Shown in pieces: positions 9,661 through 23,000 of a stretch of 64,000 nucleotides of DNA. The stretch's first letter is position 1; every line of letters starts with the position of its first letter. This DNA comes from Acholoe squamosa (Eukaryota > Annelida > Polychaeta > Phyllodocida > Polynoidae), in assembly GCA_949317995.1 (NCBI GenBank), contig OX439040.1, positions 77,225,972-77,289,971 of the forward strand, given 5' to 3'. The notes beneath the pieces were generated by a model that was not told the DNA's origin, searched no databases, and saw only the letters and a list, made by a program, of their open reading frames with translations. The position numbers were made by a program, and so were the translations under genes.

Positions 9661-12600
9661 CTGCAGGGCCCTGTTTCTATACTTTTCAAAAATGAATGGC
9701 ACCATCCATGCCCACTAATGCAAAGCTAAAAGTGCAGATGGAGCAAAAACTGCTTTCTGTTTCTTAACTTGAGTTCTACTCTCCTGCTCTATTGACGAGA
9801 GGTGGCTAGGACAACTTAAGAAACACTAATGCAATGGTGCCATCCACCTCCAGTGCACCTTTCACTGGTATATCCTTAGGGCCTTCCACCTATTCATTTG
9901 TGCCTTATATCTTATGTGTAATCAATTGAAATACATGGATCCTGTTTCTATAGTAGGCTGTGGATGGCACCATTTGCATTAGTGTTTCTTAAGTTGCTCT
10001 CTCCAAAATAGATTAGTTTGAGTTCTATCTGAGCTCATTTTGGCCAACTGCCTAAATCCAAATAAATAGAGCAAGAAGTGCCACTGTTTCTAAACCTTAG
10101 GATGTAGCTCAAACTGAGTCCCATCTGCTCCATTGATGAAGGCAAAATTGTTGCTTTTCAAACAATTCTTCCGCCAACCCTTACAGGACCCTGTTTCTAT
10201 ACTCTAATTGGATGGCACCATCTGCATTAGTGTTTCTGTAGAAAACCCATAAAGAATGGTGCCATTTGAGTTCAGTTCTAGTGGGCACTCACTAAGGCTT
10301 AATTTCACCAGAACAGAGCTGACAGCCTTAGTGTTTCCATAGTGTTGGATAGAACTAGTTTGAGTTGTAAGCGCTCTGTAGGCGAAAGCAAATCTAGTGT
10401 TTCAGAACCAAAATTGCCTCCTACCCTAGGGGGTGGTGATGGAAATTGAAAAAGTATATTTCTCCTCCATTGTTGGTTATGATTTTCAGGATATATGATT
10501 ATGAGTTGTTTTTCTTTATTTTGTGGGGGTTCATCAGAATTTTTGATTAATATTTTACAAGATATGATAATGTATCTTTTTACATGATTTGGCCCTTTCA
10601 GTTCAGCTGAGTTCTGTTGAGTAGAGCACTATTTGCCTAATTCCTTTTCGGTAAAGGTATGCTTGGAAGCAATGAGTAAGGGAAACAGGGACCAAGGGTC
10701 AAAGCTATGGGTGAGTGAGTGACAGAATGAGTGAGTGAGCGAGTGAATGAGGGACGGAGGCAGGGACACAGGGATGCAGGTAGGCAGAGATGCAGGCAGG
10801 TGGACACAGAAAAGGCAGACAGGGAGCGAATGAGGGGAGGGAGGAGGTAATGATTGAATAAGTGAGTGAGTGAGTGAGGGAGGGAGGGAGTTATGAAGTG
10901 ATGGAGTGAGTCAGCAAGAGGGAGGGAGAGAGGGAAGAAAGAAGTAGAGTGGTTAAAATGAATGGGTTGGGTGGGGTGGATTGGAATGGAGTGGAGTGGA
11001 TGGGGTTGAGTTGAGTGCAGAGTCAAGTGGAATCTGGAGGTCACTGGAGGTCAGTCAATCCCACTAACTTGATATCAATTGAGTTAAGTGGAATGAGTTT
11101 TGAGTTCAATTGAGTGAAGCGAGGTAAACTGTGTCAAATCAGGTTAATATAGATCAAAATAGTCAAATTGGTCTGAGATGGGTTAGTTGGGCCAAATTGA
11201 GTCAGATTGACTCAACGTGGATGAATTAGGTAAAAGCAGGTTCATATGGATAAAAATACGTCATAATGACCCAAGAGGGTTCAGCCTGGCCCAAGAGCAG
11301 TATGTTTGTTCAAATAGAGTCACTTTGACCTGAGATGAGTAAAATAAGTCAACATGCCAATCAAGGTCAAACTGGTAGAATTGGCCAAAAGTGGGTAAAT
11401 TGGGTCAAAAGAGGGCAATCTAGGTCAAACTGGGGAAAAGTGGCCTCAAGTGGGTAAATTGGGTAAAATCAGGTCAACATAGGTCAAAATGGGCGAAAGT
11501 GAGTACGATTGACTTACCAATAGCAAAGTGGGTTAAATCAGGCCAATATAAGTCAAAGTAGGTCAAATAGGCCCAAAATGGGTCAATCTGTCCAGAATTA
11601 GGCTAGATAGAGTAAAGTTGACAAAATTTGCCGAATTATGGGGAATTTCAACCATTTTTCACTTATTTCACCTGCTTTGACACCCATCTGACCCACATTA
11701 GTATCAATTGACTCAATTTGGCCCATATTGACCAATTTGATCCAATTCACCCACATTGGGCCACTTTTACCTAATCTGACCTAGATTGACCTTTTTTGAC
11801 CCAATTTCCCACTTCAGGCCACTTTTAACCAATTTAACTTAGATTGACCCAATTTGCCCCAATTTAAGTAACCAATGCGAGCCACTTTTCCCTCTCTTGA
11901 CCTATGACCCGATTTTACCCAATTTACCCATTTTGGGCCACTTTTCCCCAGTTTGACCTAGATTTACCTCTTTTGACTCAATTTGCCCACTTTGAGTCAC
12001 TTTTACCTAATCTGACCTAGATGGACCTTATTGTCCCAATTTACCCAATTCGGGCCACTTTTCCCATTTTGACCTTCATTGATCTGTTTTTACCCAATTT
12101 GGGCCACATTTACCTAATCTGACTTAGATGGACCTTATTGACCCAATTTACCCCATTCGGGCCACTTTTCCTGTTTTGACCTACATTGATCTGTTTTGAC
12201 CCTATTTACCCACTTTGGGCCACTTTTCCCCAATCTGACCTAGATTGAACGTTTTTGACCCAATGTACCCACTTCAGATCACTTTTACCTAATTTGACTT
12301 AGAGTCAACTGATTTTACCCAATATACGATTATTTGGGCCATTTTTCCCCAGTTTGACCTGCATTGCTTTGTTATGACCCAATTTAACCTTTTGGACCAC
12401 TTTTACCCAGTTAGACCTGATTTGACCCAAATTTACCCATTTTTGGCTACTTTTACTCAAATTGGCCTCAATTGGCCTGTTATGACCCAATTTTCCTCAT
12501 TTTAGGTCCATCAGGTCCAATGACCTTTTTTGACATCATATTGACTCATTATGACCCAATTTACCCCACTTGGGACAATCTGGCTCTATTTGGTCTACTC

Positions 12601-13810
12601 AACCCTGTCCACACCACTTCATTCCAATCCAATCCACTTCATTCCAATTCAGCTAACTTACTTCCACTACTTAACTCGACCCTTCCCCCCTTCCTCCCCC
12701 AAACATCACTCATTCATTCCTTCCCTCCCTCCATCCTGCCATCCCTCTCCCTCACTCACTCCCACACTCCTTCACCCCTTCCTGCCCTCTCTTCTTCCCC
12801 ATCACCCACTCATTCACTCACTCATTCCCTCCCTTCCTCTCCCTCTTTCACTCCCTCACTCTTTCACTCCTTCCTGCCATTCACCCCTCCTTAACTCACT
12901 CATTCACTCACTCATTCCAACCCTCCCTCCCCTCACTCACTCACACCATAGGATTCACTGCAGACAAAAACAAAATAAGAGGAGGTGGGGTTTCCCCATC
13001 AGAAAGGGGTTTCCCAAGGGAAATCCTTTTTTTACTCTGGTTTCCTGTGTATTGTTCAAATCTTGTTGCTTTAGTCTGAGTGGATATAACAGAACTGGAC
13101 TGAACTCTATGAGAGGGCAAGTAACTAAAGCTAATGAGCTCCTGTGTTTCCATAGTTGCCTTCACTGACAGACCTGCTAGAACAGAGCTGGCGAAGGCAA
13201 CTTTAGAAACACAGGAACTGTTTGCTCCATTTGCCTTCACCAGCTCTGTTCTAGCAATGATGAATGGTGCCATCCAAAACCTAAAAGTATAGAAACAGGG
13301 TCCTGGTGGTCGGCACAACTTTAAATAAGTGAAATACACATGAAAACTTGAATGATTCATTTGATGATAGATGAGCTGAAATTCTAGGATTTTGATGGCA
13401 CCATTGCATGAGTGTTTCTGAAGTTGTCCTATCCAGCTCTAGCCAATAGAGCATTAGAACAGAAATCAAGTTTAGAAACAAAAGCATATTTTTGCAGGGT
13501 CTGCACTATTAGCTTTGTATAAGTAAACACGGATGGTACCATTCAGGTACACAATCAGGGCCATGATGGCAGCAAAGTTGGTTAGAAAACAACAAATTTA
13601 CTTCCACCAATAGAACAGATGGGACTCAGTTTGAGTTCTATCCAAAAGTTTAGAAACAGTGGCACTTCTTGCTTTATTCATCTGGAGCTAGGCCCTTGGC
13701 TAACACAGGCTCAGATAGAACTCAAACTGAGCTATTTAGGATAAAGCAACTTAAGAAACACTAATGCAAATGGTGCCATCCAAATGAACTATTGAAACAG
13801 GGCCCTGCAG
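9661..13810. mobile_element. 4.15-kb foldback-like palindromic element
   Basis: The two halves are inverted copies in matching order. CTGCAGGGCC at 9661 matches GGCCCTGCAG at 13801. A 38-bp block at 9961-9998 is the exact reverse complement of 13745-13782. The TGGCACTTCTTGCT module lies at both ~10075 and ~13660, and the ACAGGRCCCTGTTTC module at ~10190 and ~13295. The inner arms are a GAGT-rich tract (10690-11030) facing a CACT-rich tract (12600-12940). Innermost is a degenerate GGGTCAAATTGG array that flips to CCAATTTGACCC near 11640. There is no transposase. The layout resembles foldback elements of the FB/TU type. The ORFs at 10637-11044, 12472-12894 and 12551-13168 are translated repeats. 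Confidence 0.75.
11045..12560. repeat. Degenerate GGGTCAAA / TTTGACCC array at the foldback centre
   Basis: From 11045 to about 11640 the strand reads GGTCAAAATGGGTAAATTGG-like text. From about 11660 to 12560 it reads the complement, such as TTTGACCCAATTTACCCA and GGGCCACTTTTACC, in units of roughly 55 bp. The polarity flip marks the symmetry axis of the larger element. Confidence 0.75.
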
Positions 13811-13950
13811 TCAGCACCCACGGGGGTTAATGACCAGGCAGTTGGTGTCTGTTTGATGTCGACCCTACACCCTGTACAGCCCTCCCTATGGCGGTTTCCG
13901 ACAAGAACATTTGACCTTCAGTGCTGCAATCTCTCATCCTCATTGTTTTA

Positions 13951-14110
13951 CCCTGCTGACACTCCCGGCGGAACACTGGCCAATCTGTTCCTACAAGATA
14001 TTGATCTATGCTGGTATTCAACTTGAACACAGCTCTTTTAGCCAGCCTGAGCTCTGAACTCAGTGACCAGGAATTGTCAGTTGAATAAATAAATCAGGTT
14101 ATGCCAAGTT
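13951..14110. repeat. Dispersed repeat, shared with 35659-35820
   Basis: CTGACACTCCCGGCGGAACA at 13962 and CTGACATTCCTGGCGGAACA at 35663 start similar segments. Both continue through GATCTGTTCCTAC and CAGCCTG, and end with ACCAGGA and a GTCAGT-GAATAAATA-like tail. The type of element is unknown. Confidence 0.5.
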
Positions 14111-15045
14111 ATTCCCTATATTTTGCAATATTTCATAATTTTGTTGTGCTAGATTTTTGAAAATATGATAATCATAAAACATAGGTACAACACGACCTTC
14201 CAATGAGATTAAACATCAGTACAATGTTAAGAATTTTCCTTTTTAGATCAAATAGTAACCTTGCCAGCTTGGTCTAACATTATGCATTGGGAGACAATTT
14301 CTCAGTCAGACACTGCCCCCCCCCCCTATTATAAATGTTATTCCATTTTCACTGCAGAGCACAGAAACAAACAAACACATTTCGCAAACATAGGACTCAA
14401 TATGAGCATTTTGCGTTTTGAAACTAGCCCAAAACTTGCAATAAACAATATAAAACTTAAACACCATTCAAGATGATACATTAGTACTTTGACCATGTCA
14501 AGGTACATGAAAACCATTCGTTTTCAATTATGTAAAGTGTTGCGGGCCCTTTCCATGCTACATGTAGGCCCTATTATATAATGATCTAGAATTCTGAGGA
14601 GGACCAAGATGCATCATCGACCCTTTGAAGATTAAGCATCATTCTGTACTAGTCACGCCCCGGGGTCACACCGCTGCTGTGTCCCTCTGAAAAAGAAAAA
14701 AAAAACATTGACAAGTATATTGTATATATTATATAAATGTATGGATTGTATGGGATTGTCTACCTTTAATAATCAAATGTATGGATTGTAATGAAAATGG
14801 TTCCATATATTGAAGAAATTAATGTGCACATAGCTTCTGAAACTTAACTGCAAGACCTGAATGTTTGCCTACATGGGTAGCCATAAGAACCGTGGTGGGA
14901 GGGAGGAAAGAAATTTTTTATTTCTCTGATATGGGGTTTAGTGAGTTGGCATATGGAAGGAGTGTGGAGATATATATACTACTACATCCATGTTAAAGTT
15001 GCACTAATTAATGTCTCTCTATATCTAATATGTCATTGAGAGAAA
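14111..15045. other. No gene seen
   Basis: AT-rich spacer. The ORF at 14261-14476 has no domain or splice support. Confidence 0.4.
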
Positions 15046-15049
15046 ATTT

Positions 15050-16667
15050 TTAAAAAGGTTTTACGGTAGTGCATATGAATGCTAGAAGTGTTAGAAATAA
15101 ATTTAAAAAAATTAAAGAAGAATTAAATAATAGCCACATAGATATCATATTGTTTTCTGAAACATGGTTAAATCGAACCGATTGTAGTGATCTGTATAGT
15201 TTCCCTAGATACAACTTTTTTTGCCAAGACAGAATTAGTATTTTCAGAGGAGGCCGACTATGTGCATATGTGGATGAAGGTTTATCATGTTCAATTGACA
15301 AGTTCAAGCAACTTAATAGAATAAATGAAAATATTGAGATACAATGGTTACAGTCTGCCAAAGGTACTAGCAAGAAATGTATTATTTGTAACATTTTCAG
15401 ACCACCCTCTGGAATTCTGCAACACCATACGTGCTTTATTTTTGCAAGTCGATAATTTGGATAGCTATGATGTATTTATCCTAGGGGATTTTGACGTTAA
15501 TATATTATCCAATACGCCCGAAAAGAATCTCCTCATTGAAACATTCGATCATTTTCACTTTGTTCAACTTGTAAATGAAGTCACATCTGGTACTAATACA
15601 TGCATTGACCTTAAATTTTCAAACTGTAATAATATCATTTTGAGCAGTTCAAACTGTAATAATATCATTTTGAGCAGTTCAAACTGTAATAATATCATTT
15701 TGAGCAGTTCAAACTGTAATAATATCATTTTGAGCAGTTCAAACTGTAATAATATCATTTTGAGCAGTTCAAACTGTAATAATATCATTTTGAGCAGTTC
15801 AAACTGTAATAATATCATTTTGAGCAGACCTTTTAACATTCACCTGTCTGACCACCTACCGGTATATATACAGAGGTTTCAAACTCATGTTAAAAAGAAT
15901 TATAGATCCTTCTTGGGTAGATCATATAACAACTTTGATTTAGAACGATTTTTTATGGACCTAGAAAACTGCAATTGGGATTTTTTTACCAAAATAATGA
16001 TCCGACTACCTGTTGGAATATACTAGAAAATATGATTAAACGCATGCTGGACTTGCAATGCCCTGTAAAAATTTTTAGAGTTGTCGACAAACCTAGTCCA
16101 TGGATGACTAATGAACTACTGGAAAGAATTAATGATAAAAAATTGTTATTAAAGATTGCAATACAACATGTGGATATTATCTCGTGGCACAGAGCAAGGG
16201 TATGCCACAACGCTTTAAACCAAGAGATTGAACATACCAAAGAAATTTATTATTCTAATTTGTCACAAGTGTTCAAAAAGGACTCGAAAAGATTTCAGAG
16301 TACAATGAAAGAAATTTTCCAATCACGTAAGACAGCAAACAAATCTACTACATTAATAAATGAAAATGGCCAAGTAATCTCGATGGATGACACCTCTACC
16401 TTTATTAATAATTTTTTTTGCTGAGATAGGGCCACAGTTAGCAGAACAACATAACACTGCATTCAACTTTAATGGTACTCGTTAGGCCAATTAGTGTGTT
16501 GCCTGTTCCTGGTAAGGTATTGGAGAGACTTATTCATAACAAGTTGAGCTCTCACCTGGAGGCTTACAATATTCTATCAAAAAATCAGGGTGGCTATCAG
16601 AAGTCCAAATCTACACAAGACTCCATATCACTTTTGGTTGACGATGTACTTAAGAATAGAAATAATA
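15050..16667 (+). pseudogene. Decayed CR1/L2-like LINE: endonuclease and start of RT
   Basis: The first frame (from about 15069) reads MNARSVRNKF, SETWLN and FRPPSG, typical of an APE-type endonuclease. After a frameshift near 15410 the next frame gives ILGDFDVNIL and later LSDHLPVY, the endonuclease core and its C-terminal SDH motif. A second slip near 15980 (T run) moves to a linker frame with PSPWMTNEL, and a third near 16415 (T8) precedes the RT start at 16472-16667 (RPISVLPVPGKVLERLI, LSKNQGGYQKSKST). The piece between linker and RT is too short, so there is an internal deletion. The RT catalytic part is absent because a MITE begins at 16668. A dead copy. Confidence 0.8.
15618..15827 (+). 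repeat. Seven perfect 30-bp repeats inside the LINE endonuclease
   Basis: The unit begins TTCAAACTGTAATAATATCA and ends TTTTGAGCAG. Seven identical copies lie head to tail (starts at 15618, 15648, 15678, 15708, 15738, 15768, 15798). Thirty bases keep the frame, so the protein repeats SNCNNIILSS seven times just before the SDHLP motif. One copy would fit the usual LINE sequence. Confidence 0.9.
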
Positions 16668-17236
16668 GGTGAGGCTTCACTACGCGATTTTTGCTGAAAA
16701 TCGGAGCTATTCTCAAAAAAGCAGGCACAAACTCAGATTATAGAGTGGCATTTGTTATTATTTCAAGGTGTTAATAGAAGATTGAGAGAGCATTCTGTGG
16801 GGAAGGCTTTGTGTACAATCTCAGACACATTTTTGTTGCCAAAAGATGTTTTTGTTTACTAAATCAAGTTGACCTAATGTAAATATTGCAGACTTTCACA
16901 CTGATGACTCTCTGCAACTTAAAATCAGACAGGTTTGATTTTTACAGTACAAGACCCTGCGATCTGTGTGACTGCTGTGTTGTTATTTATATTTTGCTGT
17001 GTTGATGTTTATATCTTGAACTCCCACCCAATCACAGAGTCTATGCAGGTGCAGGTTAGTTGGTAAATATGGCACACAAGGAGAGAGATCACCCATAAAA
17101 TAACCCCTGAAATCTCATGTTTACAATTTTAATTCTGATGTTTACAATATAGGAATGTCAACACCCTATACCTTAGGCACTATAGGGATAAAATTAGGTG
17201 AGACTGTACCAAAAAGTCGCGTAGTGGAGCCTCACC
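16668..17236. mobile_element. 569-bp MITE with TA target duplication, inserted in the LINE
   Basis: The left end GGTGAGGCTTCACTACGCGA and the reverse complement of the right end GGTGAGGCTCCACTACGCGA differ at one of 20 bases. TA lies on both sides (16666-16667, 17237-17238), in keeping with Tc1/mariner-type insertion, though other TA-specific families exist. No transposase is encoded. It ends the LINE reverse-transcriptase frame. I could not find the rest of the LINE after 17238. Confidence 0.7.
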
Positions 17237-20009
17237 TAATGGTATCTAAAAAGACCATCAACAAACTGTATGGCCGGTCCGAATTGGAATTGGTTGCAAC
17301 AGCCTTAATTGGGTTTATTGGATATTCTATAATGGATTTTCTATGGCTATTATCATGTTTGGCTTGAGAAACGCCGCACAGGACGGGGGGGGGGGGTCTT
17401 TTACAGTCATTAGGGTCAATGTGAACTGCCATCATATTATTCAAACCATTGTGGTCAGATATCTGTTGTATAAAAGGGCCCTGCACTTTATAGACAGATT
17501 TTAGAACTGTGGTGTTGACCTGCGGGTTTTTAACCACAGGGCAGTTCTATAAACCACATCAACACAGTACACTTCTGTGTGGTTAGTGCTGTGTTGAATG
17601 ATATCATTGGGCTAAAACCTTGTTTTTTTTCCAGCAATATCACTTAAAAAGCCAAGCTTTCTTTTTTATTATTTACATAGGAGGTTTAAGGGCAGAATAT
17701 CAAACACTTTCATTACATTGTAAAATAACGAAGGAAAGTTGTGTCACAAGTGAAAGAGGTGAAGAATATGACAGACATGGAAACAAAGATGAAAAATCTT
17801 CGAAGGGCATTCGAAAATGCTAAAAGAAAAGTTTGAAAAATTCTTTGAAAATAAATTAATAAAAAATCCAGGATCGTATCCTAGCAGCCGGGTGACTGGA
17901 AACGCAAACTGTCTAAGGTCCGGGTAACGGCTCATGCGTGGTTTTACACCACATGGCTGTAGTATAGAGCCCCCCCCCCCCCCAGGCCCCCCCCCCGCAA
18001 AGAATAGAAAAAAATTCCCAAGTTTAAACCACAGTGGGGCGCCGCAATTTATAGTAAACCATAATTTTTTTTCTCCTGTTTGGACAAGTGTTTCTTGAAA
18101 CATTAAACTGTAATCAAGATATCTAATACATTAAGTTCATTAAAAAAATGCTTTTAATGCATCTAATCACATTCACACAATTAATCGTAATATCTTTTGG
18201 TGACCGAAAGAGAAATAACTTTTACAAAAACTAGATAGCGGAACTCAAATCATGATTAGAGTGAAGTTTAGTAAAATGATGATACCAACCATCACCTGTG
18301 AATAAATTTGCACCAACGATATATCTCACCTCTCGTCATCAATGGAAGTTACATAATTTCTGATGAAGTTATCATGTCCAGGAAGACGGCTTTTCTTTTA
18401 TCCAAGGAACGCCGTCACTGCCCTGCCTCGGCAAAGTGACGATTAGATATGGCGCAGTTCTGCGTCCGGTGGCCGAATGATTGTTGCCGCAAAAGTGTTT
18501 TATTCAATCAGAAATCGAGAAGATATTAGCATATTCAATATGAAATGCGCAGGGAAAATAAAACAATGTGGATTGAATGAAAAAAAAATAAAGAAGAAAA
18601 CGCTAATACTGAAATATCAAACTAGCGGCCTCCATCGTTCTGAGTAAAGTGAATGAATGGATAGATCCAAAATGGCGGCTAAGCTGTGAACGAGCATACC
18701 CTATAGGTGAGGTAGGTGATTAAACGTTGTTATCACGACTATATGACCGATAAAAGTCAGTTATAAGTGCATAATTGGGTATTTAGATGTACATGGAAGC
18801 GACAGAAATGCAAATCACATGATTATAAGTGGAAACATGCAAAGTCGGCATGAGCCGTCGGATATACATGAAAAAGGTTTGTCAACATTATGCTGGGACA
18901 CTTGTTTACAAAGTGTCAAATGAATTTTTCATTCATGATTCAATTTGATACACTGAATCTGATAATTGGCTGGATATACGTTAAGAGGAAGGTGGCATGG
19001 TAGAAAATAAATCAGGGGAATAGATCTGTTTCATCCCCCACGACGATACAACAAGCTTTATCTCCGCCATCTCCTGTTGTCAACACAGCCTACCTTGACC
19101 GAGCACACACCGGATAAGATATAACAAAATGGGTAAAGTAACTGGCCGCTCCCCTCAAGTATACCACTTCGCTTTAATACACACGGATTCACTAGAGATC
19201 TTATACTTGAAAGTCTCACATCATTTTATTTCTCTGGAATTATAATCGAGATTTGAGCAACTGTAACAATGGGGCTATACTTGTACCCCGTGTATCGAGG
19301 AAGACTGCAGGGACTATAGTGCTGAACAGGAATATCTGAATTAAAAACGGGACCCATCAAACCCCGCCACTGGTCAAATCCATTTATTAGTCCGTTTGTA
19401 CACATATTTCTTTGTTGTTGGAATTTTTCGGCTTGATGTAAAAAGGTGTGTGACAGCCAGAGATCCAGGCTGCATCATCTCCTGCCCCCGCCACCCCCCA
19501 CCCCACCCCACCTGTCAAACCTGTAATCAACCCCTTCAGACTATCAAAACGTGAGAAATTCCCGTTTGTGGCTCTCTCCTTATTTAAATTGTTGGAATGA
19601 ACAAAATTGTTCCTGAACAGCTAGACCGCATCTGGGACAAAATTGGCCCCAGATGCACCTTGTGTAGATCTGACTTGAACCTCGGCTGCGGCTAATACAC
19701 GAGGTGCGCACTATTGGGACTAGAATTCCTGACTTTATTTAGACCAGCAATCACAAATGCCACTGTAGATTAATAATTATGAATCACAGGGTAACTACGA
19801 GAAAAAAAGCTCATCTTCATTTGATATGATTAAATGACTTGTGGGGACCCTGTAAGGCACATATCTAATTTTTTCTTACATCAAATGGGACAGGAGTGAC
19901 GGTCTACATGCACAATGCCAAATATTATGACTATTTAAACGAAATATCAATCTAAAGTTACCCTGTGTCTTGTGAAAACTTCTAAGAATCCTTATCTTCA
20001 TTTGTAAAC
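17237..20009. other. No gene seen; one YY1-like motif
   Basis: An AAAATGGCGGC motif at about 18669 resembles a YY1 core-promoter site, but the ATG within it meets TGA after five codons. Poly-C tracts lie near 17970. The ORFs on both strands at 17155-17537 and 17744-18103 have no recognisable domain. Confidence 0.35.
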
Positions 20010-23000
20010 AATACATCCTCCTGGTAACAGATGCATTTTCCTAAGTAACAGATGCATTCTCCTGGTAACAGATGTATTCTCCTAGTAACAAATGCATTCT
20101 CCTTGTAACAGATCTATTCTCCTTGTAAGAAACACATTCTCCAAGTTAAAAGATGCATTCTCCTTGTAACAGATGCATTCTCCTTGTAACAGATGCATTC
20201 TTCAAGTAACAAATGCATTCTCCTAGTAACAGATGCATTCTCCTTGTAACAGATGCATTCTCCTGGTAACAGATGCATCCTCCTAGTAACAGATGCATTC
20301 TCCTAGTAACAGATGCATCCTCCTAGTAACAGATGCATTCTCCTAGTAACAGATGCATTCTCCTGGTAACAGATGCATTCTCCTGGTAACAGATGCATTC
20401 TCCTGGTAACAGATGTATTCTCCTGGTAACAGATGTATTCTCCTAGTAACAGATGCATTCTCCTGGTAACAGATGTATTCTCCTAGTAACAGATGCATTC
20501 TCCTGGTAACAGATGTATTCTCCTAGTAACAGATGCATTCACCTAGTAACAGATGTATTCTCCTAGTAACAGATGTATTCTCCTTGTAACAGATGCATTC
20601 TCCTAGTAACAGATGCATTCTCCAGGTAACAGATGCATTCTCCTGGTAACAGATGTATTCTCCTGGTAACAGATGTATCCTCCTAGTAACAGATGCATTC
20701 TCCTGGTAACAGATGTATTCTCCTAGTAACAGATGCATTCTCCTGGTAACAGATGTATTCTCCTAGTAACAGATGCATTCACCTAGTAACAGATGTATTC
20801 TTCTAGTAACAGATGTATTCTCCTTGTAACAGATGTATTCTCCTAGTAACAGATCTATGCATTCTCCTTGTAACAGATGCATTCTCCTTGTAACAGATCT
20901 ATGCATTCTCCTTGTAACAGATGCATTCTCCTAGTAACAGATCTATGCATTCTCCTTGTAACAGATGCATTCTCCTAGTAACAGATCTATGCATTCTCCT
21001 TGTAACAGATGTATTCTCCTTGTAACAGATGCATTCTCCTAGTAACAGATCTATGCATTCTCCTTGTAACAGATCTATTCTCCTTGTAACAAACACATTC
21101 TCCAAGTTAAAAGATGCATTCTCCTTGTAACAGATGCATTCTCCTTGTAACAGATGCATTCTCCTACTAACAGATGCATTCTCCTTGTAACAGATGCATT
21201 CTCCTTGTAACAGATGCATTCTCCTTGTAACAGATGCATTCTCCTGGTAACAGATGCATCCTCCTAGTAACAGATGCATTCTCCTAGTAACAGTTGTATT
21301 CTCCTAGTAACAAATGCATTCTCCTTGTAACAGATCTATTCTCCTTGTAACAAACACATTCTCCAATTTAAAAGATGCATTCTCCTTGTAACAGATGCAT
21401 TCTCCTTGTAACAGATGCATTCTCCTTGTAACAGATGCATTCTCCTTGTAACAGATGCATTCTCCTTGTAACAGATGCATTCTCCTTGTAACAGATGCAT
21501 TCTCTTTGTAACAGATGCATTCTCCTACTAACAGATGCATTCTCCTTGTAACAGATGCATTCTCCTGGTAACAGATGCATCCTCCTAGTAACAGATGCAT
21601 TCTCCTAGTAACAGATGCATCCTCCTAGTAACAGATGCATTCTCCTAGTAACAGATGCATTCTCCTGGTAACAGATGCATTTTCCTGGTAACAGATGCAT
21701 TCTCCTGGTAACAGATGTATTCTCCTAGTAACAGATGCATTCTCCTGGTAACAGATCCATTCTCCTAGTAACAGATGCATTCACCTAGTAACAGATGTAT
21801 TCTCCTAGTAACAGATGTATTCTCCTTGTAACAGATGCATTCTCCTAGTAACAGATGCATTCTCCTGGTAACAGATGCATTCTCCTGGTAACAGATGTAT
21901 TCTCCTGGTAACAGATGTATTCCCCTAGTAACAGATGCATTCTCCTGGTAACAGATGTATTCTCCTAGTAACAGATGCATTCTCCTGGTAACAGATGTAT
22001 TCTCCTAGTAACAGATGCATTCACCTAGTAACAGATGTATTCTCCTAGTAACAGATGTATTCTCCTTGTAACAGATGTATTCTCCTAGTAACCGATCTAT
22101 GCATTCTCCTTGTAACAGATGCATTCTCCTTGTAACAGATCTATGCATTCTCCTTGTAACAGATGCATTCTCCTTGTAACAGATGCATTCTCCTAGTAAC
22201 AGATCTATGCATTCTCCTTGTAACAGATGCATTCTCCTAGTAACAGATCTATGTATTCTCCTTGTAACAGATGTATTCTCCTTGTAACAAACACATTCTC
22301 CAAGTTAAAAGATGCATTCTCCTTGTAACAGATGCATTCTCCTTGTAACAGATGCATTCTCCTTGTAACAGATCCATTCTCCTAGTAACAGATGCATTCT
22401 CCTTGTAACAGATGCATTCTCCTTGTAACAGATGCATTCTCCTTGTAACAAATACATTCTCCAAGTTAAAAGATGCATTCTCCTTGTAACAGATGCATTC
22501 TCCTAGTAACAGATGCATTCTCCTTGTAACAGATCCATTCTCCTTGTAACAAATACATTCTCCTAGTAACAGTTGCATTCTCCTTGTAACAGATGCATTC
22601 TCCCAGTGACAAATCCACCCTATTTAGTAACAGATGCATTCTCCTAGTAGCCGATGCATTCACCTAGTAACAGATGTATTCTCATTGGTAACAGGTGCAT
22701 TCTTCTAATAACAGATGCATTCCCCTAGTGACAAATGCATTCTCCAAGTAACAGATCCACCCTCCTTAGTAACAGATGCATTCTTCAAGTAACAGATGCA
22801 TTCTCCTAGTAACAAATACGTTCTCCAAGTTAAAAGATGCATTCTCCTAGTAACAAATGCATTCTTTAAGTAACAGATGCATTCTCCAAGTAACAGATGC
22901 ATTCTCCTGGTAGCAGATGCATTTCCAAAGTAACAAATGCATTCTCCAAGTAACGGATGCATTTTCCTAGTTACAGATACATTTTTTTTTATTAAAAACA

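Noticed and set aside
10637..13168. Ser/His/Thr/Pro-rich ORFs (SLTHSLTHS type)
   Set aside because: They come from GAGT/CACT tetranucleotide tracts in the foldback arms.
17232..17537. Possible continuation of the LINE after the MITE
   Set aside because: No frame after 17238 shows RT motifs on either strand.
18669..18690. Promoter and first exon at the AAAATGGCGGC motif
   Set aside because: The ATG is followed by TGA after five codons, and no joining exon was found.
20523..22663. Family of minus-strand ORFs with MHLLLGECICYKENASVTRR-like repeats
   Set aside because: Three 20-bp satellite units make 20 codons, so the repeat forces an open frame. There is no start context, no unique sequence and no splice support.
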